DNA of 64,000 nt. Origin: Hemicentrotus pulcherrimus. Taxonomy: Eukaryota > Echinodermata > Echinoidea > Camarodonta > Strongylocentrotidae. The notes below the pieces were generated by a model. The model saw nothing but the letters and a program-made list of their open reading frames with translations, ran no database searches and was not told the DNA's origin. Below are positions 10,701-21,568 of this stretch, piece after piece. The stretch lies in assembly GCA_003118195.1 (NCBI GenBank), contig BEXV01000939.1, positions 63,413 through 127,412 on the forward strand, given 5' to 3'. The stretch's first letter is position 1. Each line of letters opens with the position of its first letter. The position numbers were made by a program, and so were the translations under genes.

Positions 10701-10854
10701 TCACTTAATTCACTTAACTACACTCTCAACCCTCTCTCCATCAATAAACCGACAGTACATTATTATTTCAAATACAAATTAAAGCAACAACTTTCCAAGA
10801 TGTAAAACCATCAAAACCTGGCACTATCACAGCTTCAGATCTAGATGTTGACAT

Positions 10855-11020
10855 TGGCATCTGGACCCCTCTTTCACAAAACTTGTTCTCAATAACAAAT
10901 GTCAAATTTCTATAACAGATTTGATCTCAGCCAATCAAATCCAACACTTTCAGTAGCTTGTATAGCTATTGCAACTTTTTATTGATAAACAAGTTTGATG
11001 AAACAGGGCCCTAAAAACTG
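10855..11020. repeat. Dispersed repeat fragment
   Basis: The stretch running from ctctttcacaaaacttgttc through aataacaaatgtcaaatttc to gataaacaagtttgatgaaa and cagggccct has partly inverted ends. It resembles, in the other orientation, 63061-63210 (cagggacctgtttcaaaaag ... acaagttctgtgaaacactc). It is probably a small non-autonomous DNA element. Confidence 0.55.
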
Positions 11021-11208
11021 CCATAACAGGTACTTTACTAGTCAAAGTACAAATGGTGATGTAATATATACATATGTCCAAAGTAAAATGGTTCATTAGT
11101 TCCATTGCTACATATCATGCATGTTTACATGCCAACTCAAAACATTGATGAAATAATGCACGGATTAATCTTTAAACATATCTCTCCTCAAAGCCAATAG
11201 GCTTTAAC

Positions 11209-11428
11209 ACTATGAACATGACGGACAAAGAGAGTGGACAAAATATACAGTTCCTCAGGTAGACAAAGGAACATCCCTTCACTGCTATTATGTAAAAATG
11301 GTTAAAACAGGTGTCACATGCATATTCACCTGTTCTACACATTTTTACATAGCAGTGAAGGGATGTTTCTTTGTCTACCTGAGGACCTGTATATTTTGTC
11401 CGCTTTCTTTGTCCGTCATGTTCATAGT
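11209..11428. mobile_element. Long foldback hairpin, about 90-bp arms
   Basis: The arm at 11209-11299 (starting actatgaacatgacggacaa) is almost the exact reverse complement of 11341-11428 (ending gtccgtcatgttcatagt). The loop itself holds the inner inverted pair acaggtg/cacctgt. Only a few mismatches separate the arms, so the element is young or its structure is maintained. Confidence 0.92.
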
Positions 11429-11439
11429 ATAAACTCCCT

Positions 11440-11890
11440 TCTCTAAAAATGAGTTACAGCCTTTATCACTCTTAGCAGACAATATGCATTGTTTAAATAC
11501 ATTGTTACATGGGCAATTTCATAAATTAGGGACCCACTTTGTGACATTTTTGGTGTCCCACTTACATAAGGAGTGTGAATGATAAGTGATTCTAGGTATG
11601 AGGATGCAATATTATGCTTGGAAATCACTTAACAATCTTACTCCTTTATTTAAGTCTTTACTCAGAGCCACAAATACTTGTGGGTTCCTTATGTAGTAAG
11701 TGGGACACGCTAATTTATGGAATCACCCACATGATGGCAAGACCCACATTTAAATGTGCAAGGCATTGCAGTAACATTGCCCTTTCTTTTCACTCTATAT
11801 TAAATGATAGTAGTTTCAGCCTTTCTCAATCTCAGTAAACAATATGCATTGCTTAAATACATTGTTACATGATGGCAGGACCACCCACAC
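11440..11890. repeat. Partly duplicated and inverted segment
   Basis: The word caatatgcattg followed by tttaaatacattgttacatg at about 11480-11510 recurs near 11838-11871. A second word pair, gtcccacttacataaggag and ttccttatgtagtaagtggg, forms an inverted pair at about 11560 and 11685. It is likely a composite or nested foldback. No gene is present. Confidence 0.6.
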
Positions 11891-11911
11891 AGGGGTGTGA
11901 AGCTGTGACAT

Positions 11912-12480
11912 TAGGGACTTTTCTATTTGTATGTTCACTAGCGGACTGCGACATATGCGGTCGGTTTTTAAACAGAGCACATGCGCATCGACGAGCTCAT
12001 CATTCGTAGCAGAATTCTTGAATGCGTTCCCCCTTGTTTTGCCTTCATTCAATATCTGTGACAGTACTGTTCGTAAACAGCACATTAAAGTCACAAAATG
12101 GACCCAATTGACCTAATTCTGCAAGCGGAGAGTTGTAGAAGCGTAAGCTCTCTAAAAGTAACACATTCTCTTGTCTGTAATTTCCATCAACATTGTTTCA
12201 GATTAATCCATAAAATGAACACATTATATTTATGCATCGCCAATTTGCCGCAGCATTATTATCTAGTACAGTCCCATACACCGAATTTGGTGATGAATCT
12301 TTAGTCATTCAATCAAATTTTGTGCGAGCGCAAACATTATGCATGACGTCACTGTGAAATAGAAAAGGTCGTCGTGTGAAATAGAAAAGGTATTCAGTCA
12401 GCGTGCCTAGTCAACCCTGCTTGAAAAATGACCACATACATAGCAGTCCACTAGTGAACGTGCAAATCGAAAATTTCCCA
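11912..12480. mobile_element. Element with about 45-bp terminal inverted repeats
   Basis: The left end reads ttttctatttgtatgttcac then tagcggactgc; the right end (12434-12480) is its approximate inverse, gcagtccactagtgaacgtg then caaatcgaaaa. The 570-bp interior is more CpG-rich than the surroundings, has a tandem pair of gtgaaatagaaaaggt at 12350-12391, and has no transposase frame. It is a MITE or deletion derivative of a DNA transposon. Confidence 0.75.
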
Positions 12481-13080
12481 TAGCAGTGAAGATAAAACTT
12501 TCGAATCATTATCCGAATTCTCACAGATTTCCTCAATTTGTTTGCTTACAATTTCAACAAGCTTAATTGTTACTTGGTAAACCAGGTTACAAGCAAGCAT
12601 CTGGAATGATGCTTTTAGATACCTTTACATGTGTAAATGTAATAATATCAACATATCAAATAATTAATCAACTAAAAGTTCACAAGAAATTAATGTGGTA
12701 CACGACAGTGTGTTTTTCCTAATAATAAATAATGATAAGTACAGTATTACTCCAATTTCATAAGCATATGAAAACATTGTATTCTACATTAATTGTTCTA
12801 ATTATAATGATGGTGTTATAAAATTTAAAACAATGAGGTAACCATGCTTTAGGATTTGAAGTTTGTGACTCCACTAATTTTTGCCTTGATTTCGTTGTTC
12901 AAAAACCAATTCTCACACTAGCAGATGTAAGCTACAGCTATGCTCTTATAAACTCCTCCCCCCCCCCCATAAATTGAAGCCTACAAATGAAATGTTAATG
13001 GAACGTAGGGCATCTCAGAGCACATAATCATGCATCTTTTCAGCAACTTTTTTATCAAAAGAACTCATCCAATCAATTAT

Positions 13081-13416
13081 AAGGGAAAGTCCACCCTGAT
13101 ATCACGTTTGTTGTAATAGAAGCAGAAAATGAGAAGAAAATGTGAGCGAATTCCCATTAAAAAGAAGAAAGTTATGACTTTTTGACACACAAAGGGGTAA
13201 CACTGTGACGGATCTTGCTAGTATAGCTCAATTTGCTCTGTATATAAAATTTCATGAACTTCAATTTTCTTTGTTATTGATGATGAAATAGTTTTTTTCT
13301 TCATACAGGGGGTTGAATAAAAACATATTTGTAATAATAATATTTTACTTATTTGTTTCTCTCATGTTTCTGGTTCAATTAAAACCAACATAAAATCAGA
13401 GTGGACTTCCCCTTTT
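13081..13416. mobile_element. MITE with AAGGG-GTCCAC inverted ends
   Basis: It starts aagggaaagtccaccctga and ends cagagtggacttccccttt, which is nearly its inverse over 18 bases. The length is 336 bp with no open frame. AGGGGAAGTCCAC-type ends are common in marine-invertebrate miniature elements (general knowledge; not searched). Confidence 0.82.
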
Positions 13417-13869
13417 AGCATCTCAGATCTAGCCATCCAGGTCAGGCATGAACCAAAAGAATAAATTTCCAAATGGTGATTGCCCGCCCTGGATAAGTAG
13501 ATCGCCAATAATAACTATATATGGCAAATGTTGATTGACCAGACAGGTTACCTTGTTAAAAAAGACATGCCTCAGATTTCTCTAAGACCCCTTTTTATCA
13601 TGCATGACATGCAACTCCATTTTATCCTGCAGGTTGACCTATATTTGTAAACCTCACTTGGTTTCACAAGGTAAATCTGGTTTTGTCAAACATTCCTTTT
13701 CAGACTGAACTTTGTTTTTACTTTAAAATAAAAGGAATCTGTTTTGAGAAGTGCTAGTTTATGTGCAATGCATGGTGATTATAAACGGAAGAGCCTCTGA
13801 AGCCAGTTGAACTCAAAATAATGAGGTGTGACATAATTACATGATGCAGTTGAAATCAATCTTTCATTC

Positions 13870-14270
13870 TATACACAGCCCTGCTGCTAATTGGCTCATT
13901 TCTTGCCACTGATTGCATAGAATACATTCATTCTGCCAAGTCTGCCAATCGGTCAAATAAGCATCAAAACGAATCAAGTGGATCAGTACTTTGATTGGTT
14001 GTCAGGTTGCCTGATACTCGGTGACAATTCACCATTAGCCTGAAAAATTTTGATTGGCTGATTTGATTGCTTATCAGAAAAGCACTGAGATAATCTCTGT
14101 CAGCTAAAAATAGGATTTATGATATTACTCAGGAAGTTCTGCTTGGTTATCGATTCTTCATTAGTAATACAATAAAAAAAAGCACCTTGATTGGCTGTAA
14201 TACTTGTAACCATTGTCTAATTTTGCAATCAGAAGTGATCCTCTTGATTTTCATTGGTTGTCGGCAGACA
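13870..14270. other. Cluster of ATTGG/CCAAT pentamers
   Basis: ATTGG occurs repeatedly in ctaattggctc, tttgattggttgtcag, tttgattggctgatttg, cttgattggctgtaat and ttcattggttgtcgg, and in related forms. The flanking words are alike, so this looks like a degraded repeat as much as an NF-Y-type regulatory cluster. Confidence 0.35.
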
Positions 14271-15062
14271 GAAGTTTGAATGTATGAGCTTGCAATCAAC
14301 CTTTTGAGGTTTTTTAAACAAGATGGCCTGTAAATTGTGGTGTTGATGATGCAGTTAGTAACATTGAACTGAAGTATGAAACTACCGGTAGTTCTTACAA
14401 AATAAATCAAAATAAAAGTAATTTCTACTTGTTTAGAGTCTGGTAAAAATTGGAGTTCTGGGTTTATTGGGAAATCCATCTGTATATTAATATATACAAG
14501 TATTGATTCCACTGAATTTTCAATATATTCCTTGTGATGACAATCTTAAATAATCTTACATCAAACCATGAAAAAATTCTTTGTTTTTGATAAACCAATT
14601 TCAAGAAATAAGTTGACATCATTTAACAATTAACTGTTTGTCATGTAAGTCCTTTGATTTAATTCTCCCTTTTAATATATTCTATATCTATTTTAATAAC
14701 CAACTTTTCCATGTTACAAATCTACAGAATTAAATATACATTGATTTTTCAAGTCACAAATGTTTTGTTTTTCCAAAGCATATCTAAATATCCAGAACTC
14801 CAATTTGTTGTTAATAATATGTGTTGTTAAAAAGCTTACTGTAAAAGCAGAACATTTTCTGTGCATGAAATATTCGCAAATCATTTATTTTGTGACAAAA
14901 TACTAGATTCATAAATGTAAATTGCGAAAGTTTCATGTCACAAATTTCTGGTTTTACAGAACTCTCTCTCTATCAGCTATCATGGCCCCATACAACCTAA
15001 CATGCGCTTGATATGAAGTAGACGTGCCAAGATGTGTCGTTACGACATCTCTATGATTTTAC

Positions 15063-15128
15063 CTTCTTCTCTACTGTAGAGGCCGATATCCTTGGTCGCA
15101 ATCTTGGCGTTTCTTGCTTATTGTTATC
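15063..15128 (-). CDS. PPP1R12A: MYPT1 exon: basic linker
   Basis: The 66-nt exon (22 codons, phase 0 to 0) reads DNNKQETPRLRPRISASTVE then KK. The acceptor is cccctatgagcag (ends 15129), with only a modest pyrimidine tract. The donor is gtaaaatcat from 15062. The position matches vertebrate KTIGRSRSTRTREQENEEK, also basic and Ser/Thr-rich, but sequence identity is low. It is symmetrical in phase and could be a cassette exon. Confidence 0.8.
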
Positions 15129-15208
15129 CTGCTCATAGGGGTCAAAGTTCAAACAACACACCATCTCACAAACAATGAATTTTATGTACTGTACATCGGA
15201 TAAAACCT

Positions 15209-15604
15209 GGGCCGGTATTTAATTCAGTACTTACGTCAGAAATATGAGTATTTTTCTTAGTTTTTGGCTTAGATGAAATACTTAGCCATCTGTGGTATTC
15301 AGTTCAAGCTCATGGCTAATTATTTACCCAAAATTTAAGAGAGCTCAATAGAAGACTTGAGCCAATTTTTTGGAGGCCTTCACTGACAGGCATGTGGATT
15401 TCTAAGTATAATAACCTTTTAATATGCATCGTGTTAATTGCGCGTTATGATTACCAGTAAGTGATAAGTATTTTACCTTAAAGTCAGCTTAATAAAGTAA
15501 AATACTCAGATGTGATCCCAATAGGAGTAAGACATATTACTTAGCGAAGTAAAATGCTAAATGAAATACTGACTTCTTCTATGTACTGAATTGAATAAGG
15601 CCCC
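15209..15604. mobile_element. MITE-like element with about 24-bp inverted ends
   Basis: The left end gggccggtatttaattcagt then actta is the approximate inverse of the right end atgtactgaattgaataagg then cccc. The interior carries repeated short words such as taagtatt and agtaaaatactcag. It lies just upstream, in transcript sense, of the exon at 15128. Confidence 0.78.
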
Positions 15605-15805
15605 TGATGCCTCGGCTTAGGCTCCTTAGTTTTAAATGAGGTAGTAAACCACTTCACAAAAACTCATTCAGAATAATGAAAACCACTTTCCAATACAAAT
15701 TCAATAACATTCTTCACATTCAAGTAACCTCACGATGGAAAAAAAATAATAAAACATCTATGGGTTGTATTCTCGAAAGCGGACTAACTTTAGTCCATAG
15801 CTTAA

Positions 15806-16024
15806 TCTACTGACTAAGTATGGAATTCCAAGAATCCATATGAATGTATTTTTGAATAATTTGATATGTCCCTAAACAACCATGATAACATAATTATCAT
15901 GGTTGTTTACATTGATGTTTATTGATTATGTTATTACATTTTATTTTAATTTAGTGACAAATGAAATCATTCAAAAACATATTCATATAGACACTTAGCA
16001 TTCCATACTTAGTCGGTGGATGAA
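15806..16024. mobile_element. Nested foldback element
   Basis: Three nested inverted pairs share one centre. The outer pair is tgactaagtatggaat/attccatacttagtcgg. The middle pair is atatgaatgtatttttgaat with its inverse near 15966-15988. The inner pair is aaacaaccatgataa/ttatcatggttgttt (15874-15888 and 15894-15908, perfect). The whole 220-bp element can fold into one long stem. Confidence 0.82.
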
Positions 16025-17328
16025 ACCATGTTTACACAGCACTTTGACTCAAGGAATAGGGACACTGTGAAGGGAATTCTTTTACCACCTTACATAAGAA
16101 TAAGCTTATGCAACCCTCATTGAACCCTCTAGACAGCTTCATTTATGCCTTCAACTTCAACTGAACAAATCTTTGTCCCTTTACAAATAGTCATTGACAT
16201 TCTATATACAAGTAAATATCCATGTATACTATGGAAAATAAATGTAATCACAGGATAGGTTCCTTTTTTATCTTTTTTTCATTTTCTATTTTACCAATGG
16301 CTTTGAGAAAATACAACAGATATTTTATCAATAATAGGACATTTTATATGCCATATATATTGAATACCGGTAGACTTTGTAAACATAGATGTGTAGTGCA
16401 TACTTACAGCCACTCTGTTATCTTGAGTCTGAAGAAAAGAAGCAAAGAAAATGTCCAGATTTTTAGAAGTGATTCAAAATCAGATATAAATTTACACCAA
16501 GATTCACAGATTTGTTTTTTCTCCATGAAGCAGACTGTGCATCTCTACTTTATAAGCACATGAATTTTAACAATTACATCAGGGTGATTACATTACATCT
16601 ATACGCAACCAGAGATGCCAATTGGTTTGATCCAACAAGTCCCACACATATTCTGTACCATATTAAGTTTGAAAAGACTGAGGAAAGAGCCGTAGTACTT
16701 GCACCCCTGTGCAAAACATTTGTGTTATGTTTTGATTAGGAAAGTAACCTGACAGCATTTATCATACTGTTTCTTATAAATTAATCTTAAGTTTCCAACT
16801 ACAAATATTAATTGTGTTTCAGCTGATTGGTTATTTAAAGACCCTATCCGATGAAAAATACAACTTTATATCAATTGAAAGCTGAATGAGTGTAGAATAC
16901 AAATTTTAAGAATAATTTTCCTTTTCAGTATTGCACAAAAAGCAAATTAAAACCTTATTTTCAGCACCCTTCCAGAGTCAAATTTGTCAAAGTTACGGTG
17001 ACGACATATCATGTGGACCTTATCGGCTCACCTATATAGCTAAGGCAATGAGCCATGCTTATTTAATGCCAATTCATTGTGAATGTTCATGCTCCACATA
17101 AGATGATGTCATCAAGTAGATAGCTAGCTTTTAGGTTGACAACTTCCAATTTTCAAGGCTTTAGTTGTCGACTTTACAGAGAGCTGTTAACTTCTCTGAC
17201 AGGCACTAAAATAGCATATAATTGATATTATTGTAATCTATGACTCATAAGCTTTCCGTTGATATATAAAGTTTGTACATTTCATTTTTCACTTCCCACA
17301 GGGTATTTAATGAGAAGTGAGTTCTTAC

Positions 17329-17379
17329 CTTGAGTTCATTGCATTTGACGGCACTCTCTATATCTTCTGCTGAAACACC
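17329..17379 (-). CDS. PPP1R12A: MYPT1 exon: second half of first inhibitory site
   Basis: The 51-nt exon (17 codons, phase 0 to 0) reads GVSAEDIESAVKCNELK and continues RRSTQ from the previous exon, giving RRSTQGVSAEDIESA. Vertebrates have RRSTQGVTLTDLQEA. The acceptor is acgactacag (ends 17380) and the donor is gtaagaactc from 17328. Because the inhibitory motif is split at this junction, skipping this small exon would remove the residues just after the phosphorylated Thr while keeping frame. Confidence 0.95.
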
Positions 17380-17546
17380 CTGTAGTCGTAAAGGAAAGCA
17401 AGAAGAAAGCCAACATAAGCTATGTGACATTAAGCTTTAATGAAGTATTTGTGCTGGTATAAAAGCATGTATTGACCACCTGTATAGAAAGACAACATTT
17501 TTTTTGTTTCCCTCGAAATGGTTTTTCATCGAAACATGCTTTAAAG

Positions 17547-17626
17547 CAACCTGTACATAAAGACCACCTGTTCATCAAAGTTAATTTTCCTTGTATCACT
17601 TGAGTGGTCTTTATGGACAGGTTTCA
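17547..17626. repeat. Inverted repeat (GTGGTCTTTAT words)
   Basis: The word acctgtacataaagaccac (about 17549-17567) is inverted as gtggtctttatggacaggt near 17604-17622. A related direct word ttgaccacctgtatagaaag lies near 17473. It is probably part of a small DNA element in the intron between the exons at 18382 and 17379. Confidence 0.6.
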
Positions 17627-18381
17627 CTGTATATCCTAGCATTAGGTGTCGATTACTAATAGTTTGACATGTTCAGGCATGTTTTTGTGAACCAGTGATG
17701 AAACATTGCACATGGTTTGTTTGAAATACTGTCAATGATGTGTATTAAAGAAATGCTAAAAAGCATGCAATTTGCGGTATAGAAATATCTTATTATTATT
17801 ATCAAACAGAAATGAAGAAGTGGCTTGACCAAAGTGGCTTGACCAAAGTGTCTTGTAATTTGGTTAGAAATGGGGGCATAGTTGGAATTGAAGTTGCTTC
17901 AATTCCAACACACTAACAATTCATATCAACAAGGTCAGGAGACATGACGTACAACTTTTTTTATATTTGATTGAACAATCATGAACAAGACCATTGAACA
18001 AAACATATTTCGAGAAAAACCCCATCTTCATAGCACTTAATTCAATAATTAACTTTCAAACTAATGTAATGCTAGTGGAAAATAAGTTTCCATTTTTTGT
18101 GGACAAGAATACATATATTGAGGAGTCAGATGTAACTCCATTTTGGTCATTTTGAGAAAAAGTGTTTTGTCACTGAGCACTTGGGCCTTCAGGAGTTAGG
18201 TCTATGTTTCACTACCCATTGACTTCAATGGGAGTGTTGGGTGGAGTTAAGTCTTTGTGTTTCCTGGAAAGCCCACATTTTTCTGAACATTTTGATATCA
18301 AATACTCATTTTGGCATAATATGAAGTTACGTCTTTGTGTCACTGAACCCTCAAAATGATCAAGTTATTAGTTTGACTGAC

Positions 18382-18472
18382 CTGCGTTGATCTCCTACTT
18401 GAACGTTCCCTCTTTGCTCGCGCTTTCCTCTGAGTTTCCGACTCCTCCTCCTTCGACGGTGTCATGATCGAC
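18382..18472 (-). CDS. PPP1R12A: MYPT1 exon: start of first inhibitory Rho-kinase site
   Basis: The 91-nt exon reads SIMTPSKEEESETQRKARAK then RERSSRRSTQ. Vertebrate MYPT1 has SYLTPVRDEESESQRKARSR then QARQSRRSTQG, so the match is close. The Thr of RRST is the counterpart of human Thr696, whose phosphorylation by Rho-kinase inhibits the phosphatase; the Ser before it (human Ser695) is the PKA/PKG site that blocks this, and both are kept. The acceptor is ttaccctctctag (ends 18473) and the donor is gtcagtcaa from 18381. One leading base completes Arg; the exon ends in phase 0 directly after the Gln of STQ. Confidence 0.97.
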
Positions 18473-21337
18473 CTAGAGAGGGTAAGAGGTACAAACAATT
18501 ATTATCAGCCGAGTCACTTGGGAGTGCCTTAGATGGTATCATCAAGTTAGAGCAAACGTTGACTACCACTATCATTGGTTCTAGGTAAAGCCTGCTGGTT
18601 TAGATCACAAGAAAGAAAGAACAAGGGGGAGTCCAACTGTTTTGGCGGACGTTAGGTATGCAAGGTTGGTTTAATAGCAGAATGGAAGGTCCAGTTTGCA
18701 GTATGGTCTTGCAAGCTTCGATTTTGGCATTGACCGCTTGCTCCCTCATTGGTCAGTCGACCATACTTGCAAACTATCATTCCTGGGACTGGTTTAACCC
18801 ATGCACTACAGCCCCACATAATGTTCTACACCAAACCTAAGTACAGTTGATCTGCTTTGTGTGCAGTCCGATTCTAAAAGGGTTAACATCAACAACATGC
18901 ACTAATGAAATCATAATTTGCCAAAATTAAAGAGACTGGAAATATAATACAATGACATACCTAAGAAGTGTTGTCACACATTTGGTTAGTAAGATAGCGG
19001 CTTTTACAACTGTGTGTGGGTCTGTTCATTGATATAACCCTATCTGGTTTTAAGTTGTATAATCAAATGACAACTCTGTGAATCCTTAGCACTAGTAGTA
19101 TCTTGGTTTAAATAACAAATCTACATTCAGAACTAATGCAATCAAATTAACAAAGCCCGTCTATTTGAGTGGCAGAAGAGTACAAATGCCCTGTATACTT
19201 TACACGGCACTTAAGCCCTACTGACACTTAATGGACAATGCAACCCATGCATAACTAAAAAAGAAATCACAAAAATGATTGACACAGCAGAAAGCTCATC
19301 ATCAACCAAAAAATGGATGTTACAAGCTCCGATTCTAGTCATGATTGTAGAAATATCTTTTAACAACTCATACAAGATTTTTTTCTTAAGTTGGGATGGA
19401 CAATAATTTAGTCATTGCAATAAAAAGGTGGTTTGAACTTTGTTATTAAAAAAATACAAATGTTCTTAAGTCAAGTTATTGATGCATAAAATCTCATTCA
19501 GACTTTGAGGTTTGAAAACAAATGGAATAGCGGATCTATCAAACTACTACTCGCAATTTCCACAGAATTAAAAAGCAGTAAAAACCTAAATAAATTTTTG
19601 CTAATTTAGTTGAACCCAATCATCTAAAAGCAATGGGGAATGTAATGCTACATCTTCCTCAGAAATGTTGGTTAAAAACTGCATGAAACCAGTTGAAACT
19701 GGTTGAAACTGCATGAAACCACTTTGGAAAAAGATTAATCTGCCTCAAACTTGTTTGTCAAGAACACCTTTAAGGGCATCTGAGCGAAATGACACTGCCA
19801 GTTAAACTGCACAAAACCGGTTAAAACCAGATTTGGGGATTTTAAAGGTACCTTAACATGGCAGAGGAGACTGGATACTGCAGGTCTGATCCGGTTGATG
19901 GTGGATTTCAGTAAAATATCTACGCTACGTTATTCAACCAGAAGAATTGCAAAACTAGACGGCAATACCATGCCACTTACTCATACTCAAAACATGAACC
20001 AACCATGAAATGTGATTAGTGTTCAATCATGAGGTTTCGTTTGTCTGAATGAGACCATAACGGGAGAGAATGTGGGGAGGGAACATGAGCATGATATGAA
20101 AGGAGTGGGAATATTGTTCCCACTGAGCGTAATGACGTTTTTAGAAACGTAGTACTGTACATGTACTGTTCGAATTGAGATGGATGGTATGTGGAGTATA
20201 ATAAACTGATGTTTGTATAATAAAATCCATGTCATTTGCTTGAGTAATACAGGTGGCTGATGAACAAGATTGTAGGAGTGCAGTGACAATTTAGGCGATT
20301 TTATGAGCTCATGAAAAATATAAAATAATGCTCGAAATATAGCATATATAAGATGGCTAGAGGGTAGGGTATTCCTGGAACTTCCGGTGTGCAACCAAGT
20401 GTGATATATAAGTGAAATATAATGTAAGAGTATGAGATTGTACTGGTGCATCTATTCCCTTGATTTCTTAGACAATCAAATTACCGGTAATGTTTGGAAG
20501 AGGATGCTGCATGTACAGATAATAAGGTATATATACTGCATTTGATGAATCGATGACTGAGAAGTTAGCATCCCCAAAATATGCTGGGTTTTCCAATTTT
20601 AATTGTTAAGAAGGAAAAAGGATTAGGGGAAATTTGGTTGAAGACGCATATTTGGACAGATGATATAAATATTAAATGTTACCAGGAAGAGTATATCTTG
20701 AAAGTACCTCATGTATAGTTTACTTTTATTATTGTCTTAGTAATGGAAAATAGGAATACCGGTAGAAATATTGAGAGAGTATCTTTGGGGTTCAAAGTTT
20801 AGGTCTTGTGTAAAATTCTGATGCAACTTTGGGTTTTATAATATTATCAGCTGTAGGTCTTTTAAAAATCTTAGTCAAGTTGGTCTTCATTAAGTTTCGT
20901 TCAATGAAATTTGAGATAATATAAAACAAATTGCTTGAATCCTTCAACATGGCCGATATATTCAAGAATAATCAATGTAATCTTGAGGAATATTTTGAAA
21001 ATAATGATGCATTCAATTCCATCACATTTGTCAGTGGTAGGTTGAAAAAAAAAAGTGAAATACCAGTAGACATTCTGAAAAATTGTCCTGATTTAGGCCT
21101 CATTTTGTATGAAAATTATTAGAGGTTGAAGTATCAAAGTTTGGGGACACCAAATCATACCCTGAATCATAAGAAGAGGTGCACTGTTACATGACCATAT
21201 AAATAGTCTGATTTGTTCTCAATTTCTATCAAAAAATTGTAAAGGTTGAAGAGTCTAACCCTGAGGGACACCAGATTGTACCCTTAATCTACCAAGAGGT
21301 GCATTGTTACGTAACCTTTACCCCCTCATGATGTTAC
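18473..21337 (-). other. PPP1R12A: Intron, largely unremarkable
   Basis: A 2.9-kb intron. Apart from the short foldback at 18690-18790 and direct repeats of gaaaccagttgaaactgg near 19680-19720, I see nothing but AT-rich sequence. The 142-codon minus-strand open frame at 20023-20451 lacks splice borders in phase and has no recognisable domain. Confidence 0.65.
18690..18790. repeat. Short foldback
   Basis: The word agtttgcagtatggtc (18693-18708) pairs with gaccatacttgcaaact (18759-18775), with flanking partial pairing of aatggaaggtcc to the right. It is a decayed inverted-repeat element with no gene. Confidence 0.5.
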
Positions 21338-21568
21338 CTTCGTGATGATGGTACCGTGGTGGTTGCAGAGCTACCCACGGGGGTGTTATTATTGCAAGTG
21401 GTGGAGGTGGTATCGTTGGTAGTACTAGGTGTTGTGATCGCGCTGGGAACGCCCCGGTCCCGGATAGTGCGATCCCGGGCCGGCTCCGTCCTATCCTGAT
21501 CTGTGGTAATCTCAGCAGCGATACGGCGCCTTCCACTTCCCCGCGGGGAGGGGAGTATCACCTCTCTA
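21338..21568 (-). CDS. PPP1R12A: MYPT1 exon: long Ser/Thr-rich segment
   Basis: The 231-nt exon reads REVILPSPRGSGRRRIAAE, then ITTDQDRTEPARDRTIRDRG, a Thr/Ser/Asn-rich run with TTPSTTNDTTSTT, and ends TTTVPSSR plus AG. Vertebrate MYPT1 has a comparable TTTLTTTTAGTVSSTTEVRE run just before the first inhibitory site. The donor is gtaacatcatg from 21337. Two acceptors three bases apart fit (ctccgag then tag), so the 5' border is 21568 or 21565; both stay in frame. The exon is clearly more GC-rich than its introns. The segment is predicted to be disordered. Confidence 0.9.

Larger units (their letters stand above)
9703..15062 (-). other. PPP1R12A: Intron rich in repeats and inverted-repeat elements
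   Basis: A 5.4-kb intron. It carries the CACTCACC-type array (9960-10700), the long hairpin (11209-11428), a TIR element (11912-12480) and a MITE (13081-13416). A stretch with at least six ATTGG/CCAAT pentamers lies at 13870-14270, and plain AT-rich sequence runs from 14300 to 15000. No other exon is supported. Confidence 0.7.
15129..17328 (-). other. PPP1R12A: Intron with two inverted-repeat elements
   Basis: A 2.2-kb intron. It is dominated by the elements at 15209-15604 and 15806-16024. The rest, 16030-17320, is AT-rich with no supported exon; the plus-strand open frame at 16222-16563 has no coding character. Confidence 0.7.

Noticed and set aside
20023..20451. 142-codon minus-strand open frame
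   Set aside because: No domain, no in-phase splice borders, composition like the surrounding intron.
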